DNA of 64,000 bases from M3007 sp043764095 (GTDB lineage: Bacteria; Bacteroidota; Bacteroidia; Chitinophagales; Saprospiraceae), in assembly GCA_043764095.1 (NCBI GenBank), contig JAYUKX010000155.1, forward strand, positions 1 through 64,000, written 5' to 3'. Below, in pieces: positions 17,323 through 26,872 of this stretch; position 1 is the first letter of the stretch, and each line of letters begins with the position of its first letter. Position numbers and translations under genes: made by a program. The notes beneath the pieces are model-generated. The model searched no databases and had not been told where the DNA came from. It worked only from the letters and a program-made list of their open reading frames with translations.

Positions 17323-20300
17323 ATGAGGTTGAAAACGCTGGAATTAAAAGGCTTTAAGTCATTTGCCAACGAAACTGTGATCCATTTCAATTCGGATGTA
17401 ACAGGTGTGGTAGGGCCCAATGGGTCGGGTAAAAGTAATGTAGTCGATGCCGTGCGCTGGGTATTGGGCGAGCAAAAAAGTGGCCAATTGCGCCTCGACA
17501 AAATGTCGTCGGTGATATTTAATGGTACCAAAAAACGCAAAGAAGCACAAGTTGCACAGGTCACGCTGACCTTTGAAAATACCAAAAATATACTGCCCAC
17601 CGAGTACGCCAATGTGAGCATCAGCCGTATGCTGTACCGCTCCGGCGAAAGCGAATACCGCCTCAATGGGGTGCCTTGCCGCCTCAAAGACATCACGTCG
17701 CTGTTTATGGACACCGGTATTGGGCCCGATAGTTACGCCATTATTGCCCTCAATATGGTGGAAGACCTCCTGAGCGACCGCGAGCACTCGCGTAGGCGTA
17801 TGTTCGAGCAGGCCGCAGGTGTAAGCAAGTACAAGGCGCGCAAAAACGAAACCCGCCAAAAACTGGATGCCACTACCGCCGACTTGGATCGCGTGGAAGA
17901 CCTATTGTTTGAGATTGACGACCAATTGAAAAAACTCGAAAAACAGGCCGCTCGCACCCAAAAATTCTACGAATTTAAGGACGAATACAAAAAACTCAGC
18001 GTCGAATTGGCGATACACAACCTCGCCCTACACAAAAAAACATACAAAGAAACAGAGGCCATTATTGCCAAAGAACAGGACAATTATCGCCAAATAGAAG
18101 CCAATGCACGCCAAGCCGAAGCCGCCACAGAGGCTTTGCGCAAAACGCATTTGGACAAAGAAACCTCCCTCAGCGAACAACAACAGGACGTAAATAGACT
18201 GACCGGACGCATCAGAGGTAAGGAAAACGAAAAGGGCATGGTGGAACAAAAACGCTCTTTTGTCGATCAGGATTTAAAACGACTGGACGATCAAATTGGC
18301 AAAGCCACCGAATCTATCCGACAACTTGAGATGGAGGTAGAAGGCTACCAAACCGATCTTAATTACGAAAAACGGGTAGAAGTAGAATTTGAGGAAGCAT
18401 TGGAACAAGCCAAAAATCAACTCGAAAAAGTGCGCTCCGACCATAATTTGCTCAAGGGCAACCTCGACGAATTTGTGAAAGAACAGCAAGTACTCGAACG
18501 GACAATTGTGGAACTGGAAAAACAACGCGCCGTACAAGCCAATCAAATCGACAACCTCCGCCGAGATGTGGAACGTACTTTGGCCGATGTGTCCGTCCGC
18601 CGCGAGGAAATGAAGGTTTTGAACGAAAAAATTAAGGATTTGGACCAAAACGAGGCCGAACAATTGAAAAAAATTGAGGTACTCGAAACCGCCGAAAATA
18701 AACGCCGACAAGATGTAGAGCAAACCGAGCAGGAATTGGAAGCGCTCACCAAAAAATTGGCCGATCATAACCGCTCCCTCGATGCCAAACGGAATGAGTA
18801 CAAACTCACCAAAAGCATGGTGGAAAGCCTCGAGGGATTCCCCGAAAGTATCAAATTCCTAAGCCAGCAAAAGGATTGGGCCAAAAACTGCCCGCTTTTG
18901 TCGGATCTAATTTATGTAAAAGAGGATTATCGGGTAGTAATCGAAAACTACCTCGAACCTTACCTCAATTATTACGTCGTGCCAGATACGGATGCCGCTG
19001 TGCAAGCCATCCAATTGCTGGGTCGCAGCCAAAAAGGACGCGCCAATTTCTTTATGCTCGATGCTTTTGCGCAATATGAAGCACCGCTTTCGTTGCTCGC
19101 TGCGGGTATGCGCGCCGTGGATTTGGTGGAAGTGGAGCCACAATATCGCCGTTTGGTGGAATACCTGCTCGCTGATGTGGTGATTGTAGATGACAGTTCA
19201 GCGGCGCAACTTTCGGTACAGGAAGGCACGACTTATTTGGGACAATCTGGCTCGCTTACCCGCCGCAAATTCTCTATGTCGGGCGGTTCTGTGGGTTTGT
19301 TTGAAGGTAAAAAAATTGGTCGCAAAAAGAACCTCGAAATACTGGATACGGATATTCGCAAATTTGAATCCGTTGAGACCGATTATAATAACCGACTCAC
19401 GGTATTGCGCACCAAATTGCAGGCATTAAAAGCCGCCGATCAAGGGCCGGTGCTCACGCGAGCACGTGGCGATTTGGGTGGTTTACAGACCGAAAAATCG
19501 GGTTTACAGGCTAGAATGGACAATATTGCCTTGTTTGTTAAGAATTTTGACGACCAAGCAGCAGCCAGTGGCGACCTTATCAAACAACTCGATCTGAGCA
19601 ATAAAACATTGGTGCTCCAGCTGGCCGAAAACCAAAAAGCGGTGACCGCAGTACAGGAGCGTTTGTCCTCCGCTGACGGTTCTTTTCGCGATGTAGCCGA
19701 GCAACTCAGCCAATTTAGCCAAGCCTATAACCAAAAAAATATCGAGTTTATCCGGCAACAAAATAAGGTAACCGGACTGCAACAGGAACTCACTTTCCGC
19801 ACCAAACGCTTGAGCGAATTGCAGGTGCAAACCACGCAAAACAAGGCAACACAAGCGCGTTTGGCGGATGAAATGGAATTTGCAGTGAGCGAAATTGCGC
19901 GTTTGACCCAAGAACTACAAACGGGTTATGCCGAGAAAAAAGCCAAAGAAGCAACGCTTTCCGAGGTAGAACAGACGTATTTTAAGGCGCGCAACGAAAT
20001 TCATAAAATTGAAAATGACCAACGCGATTTGTTCCGAAAACAACAAGATTTGCAAGCGCATATCAACCGTTTAAAGGAAAAATTTGGCGATGTAAAATTT
20101 GAAATAACGGCTATTGGCGAACGCCTCCGGGCCGAGTTTGGCATGTCGGTCAATGACGTGATCAACGACGAACCTAACCCGCTTTTCCAACGCGATGCAT
20201 TGGAAAAAGAGGTCAATAACCTCAAACGCCGATTGGATACTTATGGCGAAATAAATCCATTAGCCATTGAGGCGTACAACGAAATTAAAGAGCGACACGA

Positions 20301-20871
20301 TACCATTGCCGGGCAACGCAACGATATTTTGGAGGCCAAAATCAACCTCGAACTCACGATGAAAGAGATTGAAGAAACGGCAACAGCGCGGTTTCTGGAA
20401 TCTTTTGAGCAAGTTCGGATCAATTTTATCGAAGTATTCCGTACCTTGTTCACCGAAGAAGATACAGCGGATTTGATTTTGTCGCAACCCGATAATCCGT
20501 TGGAATCGGATATCAATATCATTGCCAAACCCAAAGGCAAACGCCCGCAGAGTATCGCGCAGTTGTCGGGTGGTGAAAAAACACTCACGGCCACAGCACT
20601 TTTGTTTGCTTTGTACCTGCTCAAACCCGCGCCATTCTGTATTTTCGACGAGGTGGATGCGCCTTTGGACGATGCAAATGTGGAGAAATTCAATAATATT
20701 ATCCGCAAATTCTCATCTGAATCGCAATTTATTGTCGTAACGCACAACAAAGCCACGATGTCGGCAGTAGATACGATTTATGGTGTTTATATGCCAGAAC
20801 AGGGTGTATCTGCTGTAACTCCGGTTGATTTTAGAGAATTGAACCATGAGGCGTTGGTGTTTGAAGCGTAA
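17323..20871 (+). CDS. smc: Chromosome segregation protein SMC
   Basis: 1182 residues from ATG 17323; upstream in-frame sequence to 17221 lacks SMC character. N-terminal ATPase half has GVVGPNGSGKSNVVDAVRW (Walker A), two long coiled coils flank a hinge (about residues 510-670, with YVVPDTDAAVQAI and GGSVGLFEGKKIG), and the C-terminal half has the ABC signature AQLSGGEKTLTA and Walker B FCIFDEVDAPLDD. It forms the dimeric ring that compacts and separates chromosomes, normally with ScpA/ScpB, which are not in this window. Divergent from the M1 peptidase with 182 bases between. Confidence 0.96.
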   Translation: MRLKTLELKGFKSFANETVIHFNSDVTGVVGPNGSGKSNVVDAVRWVLGEQKSGQLRLDKMSSVIFNGTKKRKEAQVAQVTLTFENTKNILPTEYANVSISRMLYRSGESEYRLNGVPCRLKDITSLFMDTGIGPDSYAIIALNMVEDLLSDREHSRRRMFEQAAGVSKYKARKNETRQKLDATTADLDRVEDLLFEIDDQLKKLEKQAARTQKFYEFKDEYKKLSVELAIHNLALHKKTYKETEAIIAKEQDNYRQIEANARQAEAATEALRKTHLDKETSLSEQQQDVNRLTGRIRGKENEKGMVEQKRSFVDQDLKRLDDQIGKATESIRQLEMEVEGYQTDLNYEKRVEVEFEEALEQAKNQLEKVRSDHNLLKGNLDEFVKEQQVLERTIVELEKQRAVQANQIDNLRRDVERTLADVSVRREEMKVLNEKIKDLDQNEAEQLKKIEVLETAENKRRQDVEQTEQELEALTKKLADHNRSLDAKRNEYKLTKSMVESLEGFPESIKFLSQQKDWAKNCPLLSDLIYVKEDYRVVIENYLEPYLNYYVVPDTDAAVQAIQLLGRSQKGRANFFMLDAFAQYEAPLSLLAAGMRAVDLVEVEPQYRRLVEYLLADVVIVDDSSAAQLSVQEGTTYLGQSGSLTRRKFSMSGGSVGLFEGKKIGRKKNLEILDTDIRKFESVETDYNNRLTVLRTKLQALKAADQGPVLTRARGDLGGLQTEKSGLQARMDNIALFVKNFDDQAAASGDLIKQLDLSNKTLVLQLAENQKAVTAVQERLSSADGSFRDVAEQLSQFSQAYNQKNIEFIRQQNKVTGLQQELTFRTKRLSELQVQTTQNKATQARLADEMEFAVSEIARLTQELQTGYAEKKAKEATLSEVEQTYFKARNEIHKIENDQRDLFRKQQDLQAHINRLKEKFGDVKFEITAIGERLRAEFGMSVNDVINDEPNPLFQRDALEKEVNNLKRRLDTYGEINPLAIEAYNEIKERHDTIAGQRNDILEAKINLELTMKEIEETATARFLESFEQVRINFIEVFRTLFTEEDTADLILSQPDNPLESDINIIAKPKGKRPQSIAQLSGGEKTLTATALLFALYLLKPAPFCIFDEVDAPLDDANVEKFNNIIRKFSSESQFIVVTHNKATMSAVDTIYGVYMPEQGVSAVTPVDFRELNHEALVFEA

Positions 20872-20882
20872 TTTTATACAGG

Positions 20883-21120
20883 GAAGGTGCAGCGCACCGC
20901 AATATTTGTAGAAATGATAAGTTTTCGGCGGTTTGAAGGTGCAGCGCACCGCAATATTTGTAGAAATGATGAATTTTTCGCATTTTGAAGGTGCAGCGCA
21001 CCGCAATATTTGTAGAACCATATGTTTTCAGCGGTTTGAAGGTGCAGCGCACCGCAATATTTGTAGAAACGATATGTTTTCAGCGGTTTGAAGGTGCAGC
21101 GCACCGCAATATTTGTAGCA
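20883..21120 (+). repeat. Five tandem ~52-bp repeats with a GGTGC-AGC-GCACC palindrome
   Basis: GGTGCAGCGCACCGCAAT... followed by ATTTGTAG recurs with the first G at 20886, 20938, 20990, 21041 and 21093 (spacing 52, 52, 51, 52). The ~30-base core is identical; the ~21-base interval resembles itself between units (GATATGTTTTCAGCGGTT and variants). The core contains a perfect GGTGC/GCACC stem. It fills most of the 276-base gap between smc and the TonB-domain gene. Confidence 0.92.
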
Positions 21121-21147
21121 ATGATGTGATTTTATAGCCATAAAAAA

Positions 21148-21885
21148 ATGACAAAACAAGTACATTTTCTAATATTTTGCCTATTTTCGATCCAAATTGC
21201 AATAGGCCAAACGCCCGTAGTGGACAAAACCTACGAGATATTTGAATTAGAAAAACGCCCTGAGTTCCCGGGCGGTGACGCTGGATTAAGTGCCTATTTT
21301 TCCAAGCACCTCCGTTACCCAGCCTTGGCGCGCGAAGACAATATCCAAGGAACAGTTATCGTCAATTTTATGATTGATTCTACCGGCGCGATCAGCAATG
21401 CGCAATGTGTCAAATCTATTGGAAGCGGCTGCGACGAAGAAGCCTTGAGGGTGATCAAAGCCATGCCGAAATGGATTCCTGGCGTGGTCAATCAGAAAAA
21501 AGTAAAGGTGATGTTTGCCATTCCGATACGGTTTCAACTCACCGATGAAGATACGAGCTCAACATGCGAAACCATTGCCTATAATAACCTGAGTGAAAAA
21601 ACAATATCGCCCAAAGGTGATCCCAAGTCGCTGGAAAAGTACCTCAGCACAGTAGTTTCGTTGAGTAAATCGGAGAAAAAATCCATAAAAGGCAAAAAAA
21701 TGCCCCTCTTAGTCATCATCAAAACGGATGGTAGCCTAGAGCCTTGCGATTCCTATAGCAGTATCGACAAAGCAATTACTGACAAATATTGTAAAGCATT
21801 GAGTGATTTGGGCAATTGGACGCCGGGAAAAAAGGATGGGCATCTTGTTTGCTCACAGGTTGATTTGGAAATTTCAATAAAGTAA
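21148..21885 (+). CDS. Exported TonB C-terminal-domain protein
   Basis: 245 residues with a signal peptide (1-20, ending AIGQ) instead of the TonB membrane anchor. Residues about 30-132 match the TonB_C domain: PEFPGGDAGLSAYFSKHLRYP, QGTVIVNFMIDSTGAI, EEALRVIKAMPKWIPG and VMFAIPIRF. The second half (about 140-245) looks like a worn second copy (MPLLVIIKTDGSLEPC, CKALSDLGNWTPGKKDG). Without the proline-rich arm and transmembrane anchor it probably binds rather than energises. It is 8 bases upstream of the PLP-enzyme gene, so co-transcription is likely. Confidence 0.8.
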   Translation: MTKQVHFLIFCLFSIQIAIGQTPVVDKTYEIFELEKRPEFPGGDAGLSAYFSKHLRYPALAREDNIQGTVIVNFMIDSTGAISNAQCVKSIGSGCDEEALRVIKAMPKWIPGVVNQKKVKVMFAIPIRFQLTDEDTSSTCETIAYNNLSEKTISPKGDPKSLEKYLSTVVSLSKSEKKSIKGKKMPLLVIIKTDGSLEPCDSYSSIDKAITDKYCKALSDLGNWTPGKKDGHLVCSQVDLEISIK

Positions 21886-21892
21886 AGTACCC

Positions 21893-23146
21893 ATGCAAAG
21901 ACGTTCATTTATCCAACAAACGGCCTCAATTATTGGGCTAACTGCCCTACACCAATCGGTGGCACAGGCATTCCCGGGTATACAAGCCTTAGATAACGCA
22001 CCGGAAGACGATTTTTGGCGCGAAATACGCATGGCATACGCCGCCAGCCCCAATATCATCAACCTTAACAATGGGGGCGTTTGTCCTTCCCCGCGTGCTA
22101 CCATGGACGCTTTGGACTACTATAATCGGCTGAGCAACGAGGCCCCGTCTTATTATATGTGGCGTATCCTCGACCAAGACCGCGAGCCATTGCGCTATAA
22201 TTTGGCAAGTTTGGCGGGTTGCGACCCCGAAGAAATTACCTACAACCGCAATGCGACGGAGGCGCTCAATACGATTATTTTTGGCCTTCCGCTACAAGCA
22301 GGCGATGAAGTGGTATTGTCGAAATACGATTATCCCAATATGATCCACGCTTGGCAACAACGCGAATTGCGCGATAAAATCAAGTTGGTTTGGGTCGATT
22401 TGGCATTACCTTCTGAGGATGAAGACTATTTGGTACGGTCATTCACCGATAAATTTACGGATAAAACCCGTATTGTTTATATTACGCATATCATTAACTG
22501 GTGCGGCCAAATCCTGCCTGCGCAAAAAATTGCCGCCGCTGCCCATAAAAATGGTGCTGAGGTGGTGATTGATGGTGCGCATTCTTTTGCATTGCTCGAT
22601 TACAAAATTCCAGATTTGGGTGGCGATTATTTTGGTACCAGTCTGCACAAATGGCTTTGCGGCCCTATCGGGACGGGCATGACCTGGATCAAAAAAGATA
22701 AAATTGGTAATATTTGGCCATTGCTTTCTGCCGAAAAACCGCTGGAAGGTAATATTCGGAAGTTTGAAAACTTGGGTACGCGTAGTTTCCCTATCGAAAT
22801 GGCGATTGGCTATTCATTGGATCTACACCTAATGATCGGTACAGCACGCAAACAAAAACGCTTGCACTACCTCAAAAATTACTGGATGGATCAGGTGGCC
22901 GATCTCCCCAATGTACGCTTGCATACGTCGCGCAAGGAAGCGTTTGGTTGTGCGATAGGTACGTTTTCGATCAAAGACAAAAAAGCGGCAGAAACCTCCG
23001 AGATATTGTTCCGAGATTGGAAAATACATACCGTGGGGATCGACTGGGAGAAAATAAACGCTGTACGTGTTACGCCTAATGTATATACAACTACGGCGGA
23101 ATTGGATAAATTGGTGGTGGGGATTAGGAAAATGGCAGGTGGGTAA
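21893..23146 (+). CDS. Class V aminotransferase-like PLP enzyme, isopenicillin-N-epimerase type, with Tat-like leader
   Basis: 417 residues. MQRRSFIQQTASIIGLTALHQSVAQA resembles a twin-arginine leader (RRSFI). The PLP fold follows: LNNGGVCPSP, RNATEALNTII, VVIDGAHSFAL with the cofactor Asp, and GTSLHKWLCGPIGTGM containing the Schiff-base Lys. The closest family by motif is the NifS/isopenicillin N epimerase group, which includes many exported or membrane-adjacent members of unknown substrate. Export of a PLP enzyme through Tat would be consistent with cytoplasmic cofactor loading. Confidence 0.85.
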   Translation: MQRRSFIQQTASIIGLTALHQSVAQAFPGIQALDNAPEDDFWREIRMAYAASPNIINLNNGGVCPSPRATMDALDYYNRLSNEAPSYYMWRILDQDREPLRYNLASLAGCDPEEITYNRNATEALNTIIFGLPLQAGDEVVLSKYDYPNMIHAWQQRELRDKIKLVWVDLALPSEDEDYLVRSFTDKFTDKTRIVYITHIINWCGQILPAQKIAAAAHKNGAEVVIDGAHSFALLDYKIPDLGGDYFGTSLHKWLCGPIGTGMTWIKKDKIGNIWPLLSAEKPLEGNIRKFENLGTRSFPIEMAIGYSLDLHLMIGTARKQKRLHYLKNYWMDQVADLPNVRLHTSRKEAFGCAIGTFSIKDKKAAETSEILFRDWKIHTVGIDWEKINAVRVTPNVYTTTAELDKLVVGIRKMAGG

Positions 23147-23223
23147 GTGGTGCAAAACTAGGCAAATCAATACTAAAATTGCTCCAAATTGGCCTAAAGG
23201 ATCAAATTATTACCCTATTTCGC

Positions 23224-24243
23224 TTAATTTTTTTGTGATTGCAGGTATTCTGATAATGACATTGCTTTATCCTTCCCAGTCGTAAATCTTTTTTGCATCC
23301 TTTCATTTTCAAAGTTACATATGTCACATGTTCCTCCTGCTGCTCGCATAGCAGAAGACAGTACAGGACAAATATCTTCCATTACAGAGGGCGGAAAACG
23401 TAACGTGCTTAGTTTGTAATAATCACGGCCGATAGAATGAATTACGCCAAGTGCTGACAGCAGATATATATTGCGAAAAAAATCAAAGTCGTCCTTATTA
23501 CTATAACTATAGATTAGAGCACCCATCCCTTTTTCATAAAATCCTAGTGCTTTAGCAGGGTCTTTCTGAGCGTAATAATTACCCAAATTAAGATAGTTTC
23601 GATATTTTACCTTTGCCAAAGTTAGCATATACCAGCCTAAACTGTCTATTTTTTCAAATGTGGCTATTTTAATACTATCACTTACTGAACTCTTACAGCA
23701 AATTGTTTTCACCGTAGATGTAACCATATTATTATACTGAATACTCAAAGTGACATCATAACAGCCAGATGTTGTAAAGGAATGTGAAGATAAATTACTC
23801 GAACTATCAAGGGGTGAATATTTAGTGCCATCCCCAAAATCCCAAGAACGCCTTATCGTACCTTTAGGCGGAACATCACTTATATCGGTAAAATTGATAG
23901 TACATCCATCTTGGGAAAGATCGCAGATGAAGGCAGGAATGAGGCAGTTTTGAGTACAGATATAAGGAAGTATAAAACAAGCAGTGGCTGAACAGCAATT
24001 TGTTACATCCTTAACGGTGACACAATACGTACCCGGCTTTAAATTATAGGCTTCATTGGTAGAAAGAGATGGATCACTCCAAACAAAAGTATAGGGTTGA
24101 GTACCAAAACTAGTTGATACCACAATTGCTCCATTCGCTTTATCTAGTCCAGAAGCAGGGGTAATATGGGCTGTAAGTTGAGCCGATAAAAGGTTAGCAC
24201 AGCATAATAGCACTAAACACATAAGTATATTTATTTTTACCAT
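23224..24243 (-). CDS. Exported PKD-domain protein with unnamed C-terminal MRAAGGxCxxC domain
   Basis: 339 residues; signal peptide 1-21. A SprB/Ig-like segment (about 22-95, NGAIVVSTSFGTQPYTFVWSDPSLSTNEAYNL) precedes a PKD domain (about 110-185, RSWDFGDGTKYS, HSFTTSGCYDVTLSI). The last ~135 residues are helical and align with the next gene's C-terminus: YRNYLNLGNYYAQKDPAKA, FDFFRNIYL, LRFPPSVMEDICPVL and MRAAGGTCDIC. The DNA is markedly A+T-rich. I do not recognise the C-terminal domain; the CxxC pair hints at metal or disulfide chemistry. Confidence 0.7.
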   Translation of the reverse strand: MVKINILMCLVLLCCANLLSAQLTAHITPASGLDKANGAIVVSTSFGTQPYTFVWSDPSLSTNEAYNLKPGTYCVTVKDVTNCCSATACFILPYICTQNCLIPAFICDLSQDGCTINFTDISDVPPKGTIRRSWDFGDGTKYSPLDSSSNLSSHSFTTSGCYDVTLSIQYNNMVTSTVKTICCKSSVSDSIKIATFEKIDSLGWYMLTLAKVKYRNYLNLGNYYAQKDPAKALGFYEKGMGALIYSYSNKDDFDFFRNIYLLSALGVIHSIGRDYYKLSTLRFPPSVMEDICPVLSSAMRAAGGTCDICNFENERMQKRFTTGKDKAMSLSEYLQSQKN

Positions 24244-24365
24244 TTCGTTTTTTTTTGTAGATTTCCAATATTTCTAATAAAATTTATTTACCTTTATTTT
24301 GAGGTAATGTGCTGGTTTACAATACATTTCTTTGAAAAAAAGTTGCCAAAATTAAACTTGAGACA

Positions 24366-25211
24366 TTAATCTTTTTTAATTTTTGCGGCTTCAAGTAACT
24401 CTCTAAGGGTTTTTTCATCTATTTCTCCAAAGGTATTCATTTTCCTTATCTTATAGCTTTTTTGTTGGCTTTCTACATATGAATCACATAATACACAATC
24501 CCCACCAGCAGCACGCATATAAGAACGCAACGTTTGACAAATATCCGGCAGCGTAGATATTACAAATCTTAACTCGCTGAGACGTTTATAATCTCCTGAC
24601 AAACATTTAATATGGCCAATTGCAGAATCAACATAAATACGTCTATAAAAATCAAATTCAGGCCCCCATTTAAAAATGTAAAACGGAATTTCTTTACCCT
24701 TCAAATAATATTGCTCTGCTTTATTTTTATCATTAAATTTGTCAAAATAAAGATCCCCTAAATTTAAGATGTTTTTATATTTAATTTCTATCAATTCTGA
24801 CACTAAAGGTTCTAATGCTTCGATACGCTGGTAATTTATTAACTTCAAAGAATCTATATGGTTAACTTTTACAAAATCTGACTTCCTTGATAGTAACTTC
24901 ATTTGTATATAGGGTCGATACCTACTATATTTCAGTAAACTATCTATGCACGCTATAGAGAGATCATTACTCATTCTATTATAGTTGACAAATTGCATAA
25001 TAACTTCATCCCCAATATATTTTTCATCTTTCAGTCGTTTTGTCATAGCTATAAATAGGATAGAATCTACTGATGCCATCCTATTAGAAGGTCTATTTAA
25101 TATGGTCTTTTCAAAATCTTGAGACGATAAGGTAGCCAAGGAATCAATATTTTTTTGCGAGAAAACAAGCATTGGAAACAAAGCAAATAGGGTGATTAAA
25201 GCATTTTTCAT
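24366..25211 (-). CDS. Exported helical protein, paralogue sharing the MRAAGGxCxxC domain
   Basis: 281 residues with a signal peptide (1-18, ending VFSQ). No PKD domain; the N-terminal half is helical and unrecognised. The C-terminal part repeats the neighbour's domain: YKNILNLGDLYFDKFNDKNKA, FDFYRRIYV, LRFVISTLPDICQTL, MRAAGGDCVLC. The NLG-Y-DKNKAEQYYLKG section reads like a TPR-type helical pair. AT-rich, with 122 bases between it and the PKD gene; possibly an old duplication. Confidence 0.65.
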   Translation of the reverse strand: MKNALITLFALFPMLVFSQKNIDSLATLSSQDFEKTILNRPSNRMASVDSILFIAMTKRLKDEKYIGDEVIMQFVNYNRMSNDLSIACIDSLLKYSRYRPYIQMKLLSRKSDFVKVNHIDSLKLINYQRIEALEPLVSELIEIKYKNILNLGDLYFDKFNDKNKAEQYYLKGKEIPFYIFKWGPEFDFYRRIYVDSAIGHIKCLSGDYKRLSELRFVISTLPDICQTLRSYMRAAGGDCVLCDSYVESQQKSYKIRKMNTFGEIDEKTLRELLEAAKIKKD

Positions 25212-25454
25212 AAGTTAAATATTTTTATTAATTTGACATAAACGAAGCCCATTCCGTAGCTGTAAATCGCTTACAGGAATACTGTTGCAATGACCGCCGG
25301 CTTCTTCATTGTTAATGATGTACAAATACACAAAAATGCATAATAATAAATGTGTGATTTATGGTGTCAAACTAATGGTTTCGTTAATATAGCAGCTCGC
25401 GGTAGTAATATGGTGTAGAAAACTGAAATTTTTGAGCGTATTCTAAGCATCCAA

Positions 25455-26513
25455 TCAGTATCTTTCTATACCATAGCCATCTAATGAAAACGGTTGTCCA
25501 TTGGGTAAAATCCTTAAATCTTGATATTTGTTAAGCGATTTAAAGTAAAGATCGGAGTTATATCGTCGAAGAAACATACGCCTTTTATCCGGCTCAATGA
25601 CAATATGTAACACCTCAGTTCCGTCATCAACAAACAAGCAAATAAATTGATTAAACACGTAATAGTCAATGATATAAGGTATTGAAATGTCGTCTTCTAA
25701 AATTTTCTTCTTTTTTAGATCAAGCGTGTCTATACTATTATTTTTCAAATCAAAAACATACCACGGTCCTTTATATTCGACATACTCATCAGCAAAACCG
25801 GTCTTAGAAGTGATTACGAAAAAAAAACGCCCATCCTTTGATAGGATATTTTCACTAGCAAACTCTACTCCAAACTGTTTAAATACTTTGTTATTATTAT
25901 CGAGTATTGTAAAATATTTTTTTTCTAACAGCGCAAATGAAGGGCCTTCCGTGTCTTTTAAAACTACACCAGCACAATGGGTTATATATTTGTATTCACC
26001 GCCATAGAAAGAATGTCGAGTGCTATCATCACCTGAACAAAAATTAGAATACTCCCTATAATACGTGACCGATTGCGTCCGTTTTATCATGTCCAAAGGA
26101 ATGTCCTTTACTCCGGCATTTTTGAAAGCCCGTATTTTTTCCTTTTCACTAAGTTTAGAAATATTAATATTAGAGTAGTTGTCACCTTCTTCTACTGTTG
26201 TTGAATGGTTGGCAGGAAATTTTAGTTTTCCATAGGGGCAATAATCAGTAAAAGAGACTTTACCATATCTGGTCTCCACTACTTCATCTGTTTTTTTTCC
26301 ATACTCATCCCAAAAAACAAATTTCAGCCTTGAATCACCATCTATTGCAGTGTGGGATAATTGAATGACTCCTTTAGGATGAATCGTATCCTTTGCAGCA
26401 GCGGTCGGGAGTAAAGGAGGTATCTGGCCTATGCCCAAGTAAGGCACAACAAAAACAAACGATAAGCACAACCCTAATAATGGGAATAATGATTTTTTTT
26501 TGTGGTGATACAT
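25455..26513 (-). CDS. Exported protein of unknown function
   Basis: 352 residues; N-terminal signal segment after a basic MYHHKKK (about 1-29, ending GIGQ). Strand-rich sequence with many aromatic residues (YVEYKGPWYVFDLKNNSIDTLDL, FICLFVDDGTEVLHIVIEPDKRRMF) suggesting a beta-propeller- or WD40-like fold, but no family is recognised. Third member of the AT-rich minus-strand trio; no resemblance to the MRAAGG pair seen. Upstream, 26514-26872 contains a 21-base direct repeat pair (26677-26718) and otherwise nothing that I can support. Confidence 0.6.
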   Translation of the reverse strand: MYHHKKKSLFPLLGLCLSFVFVVPYLGIGQIPPLLPTAAAKDTIHPKGVIQLSHTAIDGDSRLKFVFWDEYGKKTDEVVETRYGKVSFTDYCPYGKLKFPANHSTTVEEGDNYSNINISKLSEKEKIRAFKNAGVKDIPLDMIKRTQSVTYYREYSNFCSGDDSTRHSFYGGEYKYITHCAGVVLKDTEGPSFALLEKKYFTILDNNNKVFKQFGVEFASENILSKDGRFFFVITSKTGFADEYVEYKGPWYVFDLKNNSIDTLDLKKKKILEDDISIPYIIDYYVFNQFICLFVDDGTEVLHIVIEPDKRRMFLRRYNSDLYFKSLNKYQDLRILPNGQPFSLDGYGIERY

Positions 26514-26676
26514 TTTTTAAGTGGTTTAAAAGTGAGTGGTATCGTACTTAAGGAAATATTTACTTCTTTGAAATGGAGCATCTAAAATACGCTAGGAATG
26601 GCAATTTCCCTTTTACTACCTTCCAATTTAGGATAAAAGTAGTGCTTTCCCACCTCGGAGATTGTTCATTACTATT

Positions 26677-26718
26677 ATTCGGTGTACCATACTGATTATT
26701 CGATGTGCTATACTGATT
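26677..26718. repeat. Two 21-bp direct repeats
   Basis: ATTCGGTGTACCATACTGATT is followed directly by ATTCGATGTGCTATACTGATT (3 mismatches). It lies in the non-coding gap between the AT-rich trio and the copper module. Confidence 0.6.
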
Positions 26719-26872
26719 ATTTGTCGCACAAGGAATATTTGTTGCAATTAAAATATGCCCATTTTCAACAGTTTCAGAAATTTGCTCTTAAAACATTTTT
26801 TTCAATTGCAGACCTGTTAAAACTCTATTTTACAACACCAAACAAGCCAAATACTAAGGAGTGCTCCAATTT

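Noticed and set aside
20713..21104. Minus-strand open frames across the 52-bp repeats
   Set aside because: Open only because the repeated unit lacks stops in that frame; low-complexity products with no leader or ribosome-binding context.
20883..21120. CRISPR-like array (30-base repeats separated by ~21 bases)
   Set aside because: The intervals resemble one another instead of being unique, are too short for typical spacers, and no cas gene is present.
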